This document shows, one piece after another, positions 60,196-64,000 of a DNA stretch of 64,000 nucleotides. A model generated the notes under the pieces. That model saw only the letters and a list, made by a program, of their open reading frames with translations, ran no database searches and had not been told where the DNA came from. Position numbers and translations under genes: made by a program. The DNA comes from JALHQU01 sp043745295. GTDB lineage: Bacteria > Planctomycetota > Planctomycetia > Gemmatales > Gemmataceae. The first letter of the stretch is position 1. Every line of letters starts with the position of its first letter. The stretch lies in NCBI GenBank assembly GCA_043745295.1, contig JAYTTN010000714.1:1-64000 (forward strand), written 5' to 3'.

Positions 60196-63100
60196 ATGAT
60201 TCAGCGGATTCTAGGCTTCTCCCTCCACCACCGCTACCTGGTGGCGCTGCTCACCGCGGCCGTCGCGGCCTTCGGCGTTTACTCCCTCAAGAGCCTGCCG
60301 ATCGACGCGGTGCCGGACATTACGAACGTGCAGGTGCAGATCAACACGACCGCCCCCTCCCTGTCTCCGGTGGAGATCGAGAAGCAGGTGACCTTCCCTG
60401 TGGAAACGGCCCTGGCCGGCATCCCGGGACTCGCGAACACCCGTTCGATTTCGCGTAACGGCTTCAGCCAAGTGACGGCCGTCTTCCGCGACGACGTGGA
60501 CATTTACTTCGCCCGCGCCCAGGTCAGTGAGCGGCTCTCCGAGGCGAAGGAGACGCTGCCCGCCGGGGCCGACCCGCGCATGGGCGCGATTTCGACCGGG
60601 CTGGGCGAGATTTACATGTGGACGGTGCGCTACGCCCGTCCGCAGGTCGAACCGGCGAAGGCGCTTGACGGGGAACCGGGCTGGCAGGGGGACGGCAGCT
60701 ACCTGACGCCCGAAGGCCAACGCCTGCGCGGCAACCTGGAACTGGCCTCCTACTTACGCACCGTGCAGGACTGGGTCATCCGCCCGCAGCTCAAGGGCGT
60801 CGCGGGCGTCGCGGGCGTCGACGCGATCGGCGGCTACAAGCGGGAATACCACGTGCAGCCCTACCCCCAAAAGCTGGTGGCGCTCGGCCTGGGCTTCAAC
60901 GACGTAGTCGAGGGCCTGGAACGCAACAACCAGAGCCTCGGGGCGGGCTACATCGAGAAGGCCGGGGAAGCCTACGTCGTTCGCGCCGACGGGCGGATCA
61001 GCACCCCGGAGGAGATCGGCGACATCGTCGTCGCCACCCGCGCCGGCGTCCCGGTATACATGCGAGACATCGCCGAGGTCGGTATCGGCAAGGAACTCCG
61101 CACCGGCTCGGCCTCGCAGAATGGCCAGGAGGTCGTGGTCGGGACGGCGCTGATGCTGATCGGTGCCAACAGCCGCACGGTGTCGGAGGCGGTCGATGCC
61201 AAGCTGAAAGAGATCGTCAAATCACTGCCGCCCGGCATCGTGGTCGAGACGGTCCTCAACCGCACCACGCTGGTCAACCGCACCATCGGCACGGTCGAGA
61301 AGAACCTCACCGAAGGCGCGTTGCTCGTGATCGCCGTCCTTTTCCTGGTGCTGGGAAACATCCGCGCCGCCATGATTACCGCCCTGGTCATCCCGATCTC
61401 CATGCTGATGACCTTCATCGGCATGACCAAACTCGGCATCAGCGGCAACCTGATGAGCCTCGGCGCGCTCGACTTCGGGCTGATCGTCGACGGTGCGATC
61501 ATCGTAACTGAGAACTGCCTGCACCGGCTGTCGCACGCCCAGGCCCGTTATGGCCGGGTGCTCACGCTCAAGGAGCGCCTTCACGAGGTCATGGCCGCCG
61601 GCCGCGAGATCGTAAAGCCGATCGTGTTCGGCCAGGCGATCATCATCATGGTCTACGTGCCGATGCTCACCTTCACCGGCGTGGAAGGCAAGATGTTCGA
61701 GCCGATGGCGATCACCGTCATCCTCGCACTGGTGGCGGCCTTCGTACTGTCGATCACCTTCGTGCCGGCGATGATCGCGATCCTCGTCAAAGGCAGGGTC
61801 AGGGAGGGGGAGGGGGCCTTGATGGACAAGTCCAAACAGCTCTACCTGCCCTGGCTGGAACGGTCGCTGGCGCGGCCGCTGCTGACCGCCGGCATCGCCG
61901 CCGGCCTGGTCGCTCTGGCGGTCATTGCGTTCGGCTTCCTGGGACGCGAGTTCATCCCCACGCTTGACGAAAAAGACATCGCGATGCAGGCGCTGCGCAT
62001 CCCCAGCACGTCGCTGTCCGAGTCCCAGGCGATTCAGTTCGAGGTGGAAAAGGCGGTCAGCCGGTTTCCGGAAATCGCCTTCGCGTTCAGTAAGACCGGC
62101 ACGGCGGAAATGGCCGCCGATCCCATGCCCGCCAACGCCAGCGACACGTTCATCATCCTCAAACCGCACGAGGAGTGGGCCGACCAGTCATTGGCCAAGC
62201 CCGAACTGATCCGGCGCATCGAGGCGGCGGTTCGCGCGGTCCCGGGCAGCAACTACGAGTTCACCCAGCCGATCCAGATGCGGTTCAACGAACTGATTGC
62301 GGGCGTCCGCGGCGATGTCGCGGTCAAGGTGTACGGGGACGATTTCGCAGCGATGGGGAAAACCGCACGATCCATTATGGAGGTGCTGCAAAGCGTCCCC
62401 GGCGCGGCCGATGTGAAGGTCGAACAGACCAGCGGCCTCCCGTTCCTGGAAATCCGCCTCGACCGTCCGGCCATTGCCCGCTACGGGCTGAACGTCGGCG
62501 TCGTACTCGACGTCGTGGCCATCGCGGTCGGTGGGCGTGAAGCGGGGCTGGTGTTTCAGGGCGACCGGCGCTTCGACATTCTGGTGCGCCTCCCCGACGG
62601 GCTACGCAGCGACCTGACCGCACTCGAAAACCTTCCCATCCTGTTACCTGCGGAGGGCGAGAACGGGTCCTCCCCCGCAACCCTGCCGCAGAGCCGCCCA
62701 CGCTACCTACCGCTTAAAGAGGTGGCGACGTTGCAACTCACTGAGGGCCCGAACCAGATCAGCCGCGAGAACGGCAAGCGGCGCATAGTGGTGCAGGCGA
62801 ACGTCAGGGGCCGCGACATCGGCTCCTTCGTTGCCGAGGCCCAGGCCGCAACTGACGCGAAGGTCAAGCTGCCGGCCGGGTATTGGCTGGAATGGGGCGG
62901 GCAGTTCAAGAACCTGAAGGAAGCCAGCGACCGGCTCATGGTCGTGGTGCCCGCCTGCTTCTTCTTCATCTTCCTACTGCTCTTCGCCGCCCTCAACTCG
63001 GTCCGCCAGGCCCTGCTCGTCTTCAGCGGCATCCCGCTGGCGGTCGTAGGAGGCGTGTTCACCCTGCTGGTGATCGGCATGCCGTTCTCAATCTCGGCGG

Positions 63101-63441
63101 GTGTCGGCTTCATCGCGCTGTCTGGCATTTCGGTTCTGAACGGGCTGGTGATGGTCAACAGCATCAACCAGTTGGTGCTGGAAGGCGTGCCACCGGAGCG
63201 GGCGGTACGCGACGGCACCGTGAACCGCCTTCGGGCTATGATTATGGCGACCGTGGTGCCCTCGCTCGGCTACGTGCCGATGGCGCTCTCACACGGTGCG
63301 GGAGCGGAGGTGCAGAAGCCGCTCGCCATCGTGGTGATCGGCGGGCTGGTCACGGCCACCATTCTCACTTTGCTCGTGATCCCCGCGCTCTACCACCGTT
63401 TTTCCCTTGCCGACGAAGTAACCAGAGAGGACGACTTATGA
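60196..63441 (+). CDS. czcA: HME-RND metal efflux pump (CzcA family)
   Basis: 1081 residues. It has SLKSLPIDAVPDITNVQVQI at the N-terminus, SRNGFSQVTAVFRDDVDIYF, and TM4 GALDFGLIVDGAIIVTENC, with DFGxxxDG of the Zn/Co/Cd (HME1) pumps. Twelve transmembrane helices are evident. The region WTVRYARPQVEPAKALDGEPG is an insertion typical of some CzcA. It lies 5 bases after czcB and is followed directly by a small lipoprotein gene. Independent from, and only moderately similar to, the pump at 46711. Confidence 0.93.
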   Translation: MIQRILGFSLHHRYLVALLTAAVAAFGVYSLKSLPIDAVPDITNVQVQINTTAPSLSPVEIEKQVTFPVETALAGIPGLANTRSISRNGFSQVTAVFRDDVDIYFARAQVSERLSEAKETLPAGADPRMGAISTGLGEIYMWTVRYARPQVEPAKALDGEPGWQGDGSYLTPEGQRLRGNLELASYLRTVQDWVIRPQLKGVAGVAGVDAIGGYKREYHVQPYPQKLVALGLGFNDVVEGLERNNQSLGAGYIEKAGEAYVVRADGRISTPEEIGDIVVATRAGVPVYMRDIAEVGIGKELRTGSASQNGQEVVVGTALMLIGANSRTVSEAVDAKLKEIVKSLPPGIVVETVLNRTTLVNRTIGTVEKNLTEGALLVIAVLFLVLGNIRAAMITALVIPISMLMTFIGMTKLGISGNLMSLGALDFGLIVDGAIIVTENCLHRLSHAQARYGRVLTLKERLHEVMAAGREIVKPIVFGQAIIIMVYVPMLTFTGVEGKMFEPMAITVILALVAAFVLSITFVPAMIAILVKGRVREGEGALMDKSKQLYLPWLERSLARPLLTAGIAAGLVALAVIAFGFLGREFIPTLDEKDIAMQALRIPSTSLSESQAIQFEVEKAVSRFPEIAFAFSKTGTAEMAADPMPANASDTFIILKPHEEWADQSLAKPELIRRIEAAVRAVPGSNYEFTQPIQMRFNELIAGVRGDVAVKVYGDDFAAMGKTARSIMEVLQSVPGAADVKVEQTSGLPFLEIRLDRPAIARYGLNVGVVLDVVAIAVGGREAGLVFQGDRRFDILVRLPDGLRSDLTALENLPILLPAEGENGSSPATLPQSRPRYLPLKEVATLQLTEGPNQISRENGKRRIVVQANVRGRDIGSFVAEAQAATDAKVKLPAGYWLEWGGQFKNLKEASDRLMVVVPACFFFIFLLLFAALNSVRQALLVFSGIPLAVVGGVFTLLVIGMPFSISAGVGFIALSGISVLNGLVMVNSINQLVLEGVPPERAVRDGTVNRLRAMIMATVVPSLGYVPMALSHGAGAEVQKPLAIVVIGGLVTATILTLLVIPALYHRFSLADEVTREDDL

Positions 63442-63605
63442 CATTACGGACAGCGAGAATCGTTTCATGTTTGCTAACCGCGTGTGGCCCCACCTATCAC
63501 GAATCGCTCGATCAAAAGTTGCTCGGCAAGTCGCCGGACGAGCGCCGGGCGGTTTTGGCCAGGGAATGTGCCCGGCAGGCCGAAGGCCCTTCGCGCGTTT
63601 GCTGA
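63438..63605 (+). CDS. Small lipoprotein at end of czc operon
   Basis: 55 residues, with the ATG at 63438 overlapping the stop of czcA (ATGA). A short lipoprotein signal ends in LLTACGP; then YHESLDQKLLGKSPDERRAVLARECARQAE. The helical Arg/Glu-rich mature part is short. The overlap makes it a convincing gene. It may be an accessory protein of the pump; family unknown. The stretch 63606-63718 holds nothing recognisable. Confidence 0.6.
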   Translation: MTLRTARIVSCLLTACGPTYHESLDQKLLGKSPDERRAVLARECARQAEGPSRVC

Positions 63606-63718
63606 ACTGATCTGACTCTGGTGCGCTACCGTCACCGCGGTGGGATGCGGAAGGGAAATGGGTGCGCGGGGTGCATCTTAAACATAGCCGATGCGTAGCA
63701 AATATGTTGCAGGCCGGT

Positions 63719-64000
63719 TTACTTTGCTACGTGCTCGAAGCCAGCACAAATTTCCATCAAGCGATCGATGTGCTCTTCAACGTAACGCTCGCTGGTAAAT
63801 GACACCTTGTTCTGTGCCTCCATCCTGCATTCGGGGATCAGTATTGCTTTGTTTGCGCCAGGCTCTACGAGGGCGTTGCAGATACGCTTCATGTTCGATA
63901 TGTGATTTTTATTCTCTTGCTTCCATCGATTTATTCGGCGTGTGCCTATATCGTGACCTTGCCACGCCTCGCTTTCGCACTGCTCCACAAGAAATGCATT
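63719..64000 (-). CDS. Partial hypothetical protein at window edge
   Basis: The reading frame is open through the end of the window; about 93 residues seen (C-terminus). Lower GC than its surroundings. EAWQGHDIGTRRINRWKQEN, NHISNMKRICNALVEPGANK and ERYVEEHIDRLMEICAGFEH are helical with Cys and His. The start lies outside, so the family cannot be judged. Codon usage unlike the neighbours suggests transfer. Confidence 0.5.
   Translation of the reverse strand, partial: NAFLVEQCESEAWQGHDIGTRRINRWKQENKNHISNMKRICNALVEPGANKAILIPECRMEAQNKVSFTSERYVEEHIDRLMEICAGFEHVAK

Overview
The window reads as DNA from a planctomycete, most likely family Gemmataceae. It is GC-rich. One large surface protein carries the LEDRxxPA motif near its N-terminus, and next to it is a BBP7-type outer-membrane barrel; both are planctomycete hallmarks. 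No rRNA, tRNA or CRISPR array was found. The presence of repA with iterons, parA, a ParB-like gene, a MOBF-type relaxase and a coupling protein says that much of the window is a plasmid, or a plasmid-derived element integrated in a chromosome.

Layout. 1-6 kb: cell-surface genes (a partial SdrD/B-like-domain giant protein, a BBP7 barrel), two orphan small genes, a dispersed ALQPTGGA-type repeat and an IS66 transposase remnant. 6.5-8.3 kb: a lone HEPN-like DUF4209 protein, a defence candidate. 8.4-14.2 kb (minus strand): two excisionase-type HTH genes, six small and mostly membrane proteins, a TraG/VirD4-type coupling protein and a ParB-like protein in one run. 14.3-17 kb: an XRE regulator, a small protein sharing its C-terminal domain, and a tightly overlapping antitoxin-toxin-resolvase-WGR operon. 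17.4-20.6 kb: MOBF relaxase-helicase plus a companion gene. 20.9-22.9 kb: an unfamiliar protein made of twelve 41-residue repeats. 23.3-26.7 kb: plasmid accessory genes, among them a small DNA methylase and an HExxH metalloprotease. 27-30 kb: partition region, parA, a ribbon-helix-helix partner, repA and an iteron origin with a perfect DnaA box. 30.3-37.8 kb: a giant methyltransferase-helicase fusion, then a GNAT toxin with its antitoxin.

38-52 kb (minus strand) is a metal-resistance island: a Zn/Cd-type P1B ATPase coupled to a SAM methyltransferase, a cation/Ca exchanger-like protein, and an HME-RND efflux set (TolC, adaptor, pump) mixed with five secreted or lipid-anchored Cys/His-rich small proteins that look like periplasmic metal carriers. 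52.6-56.7 kb is a three-gene HTH / N6-adenine methyltransferase / PD-(D/E)XK nuclease operon, probably restriction-modification. 56.9-57.3 kb holds a DnaA box, an AT-rich island and a decayed relaxase fragment, marking an old element junction. 57.4-63.6 kb (plus strand) is a second, separate czcCBA-type RND operon.

The parts fit a mobile replicon carrying metal efflux. Transfer initiation (relaxase, coupling protein) is present, but no VirB4-like mating-pair ATPase is visible, so the element is either mobilizable only or its mating genes lie outside the window. The less familiar items are the 41-residue repeat protein, the antitoxin-toxin-resolvase-WGR operon, the WCxEHGxPExxCxxC metal modules shared between a lipoprotein and the RND adaptor, and the three-gene methylase/nuclease system.
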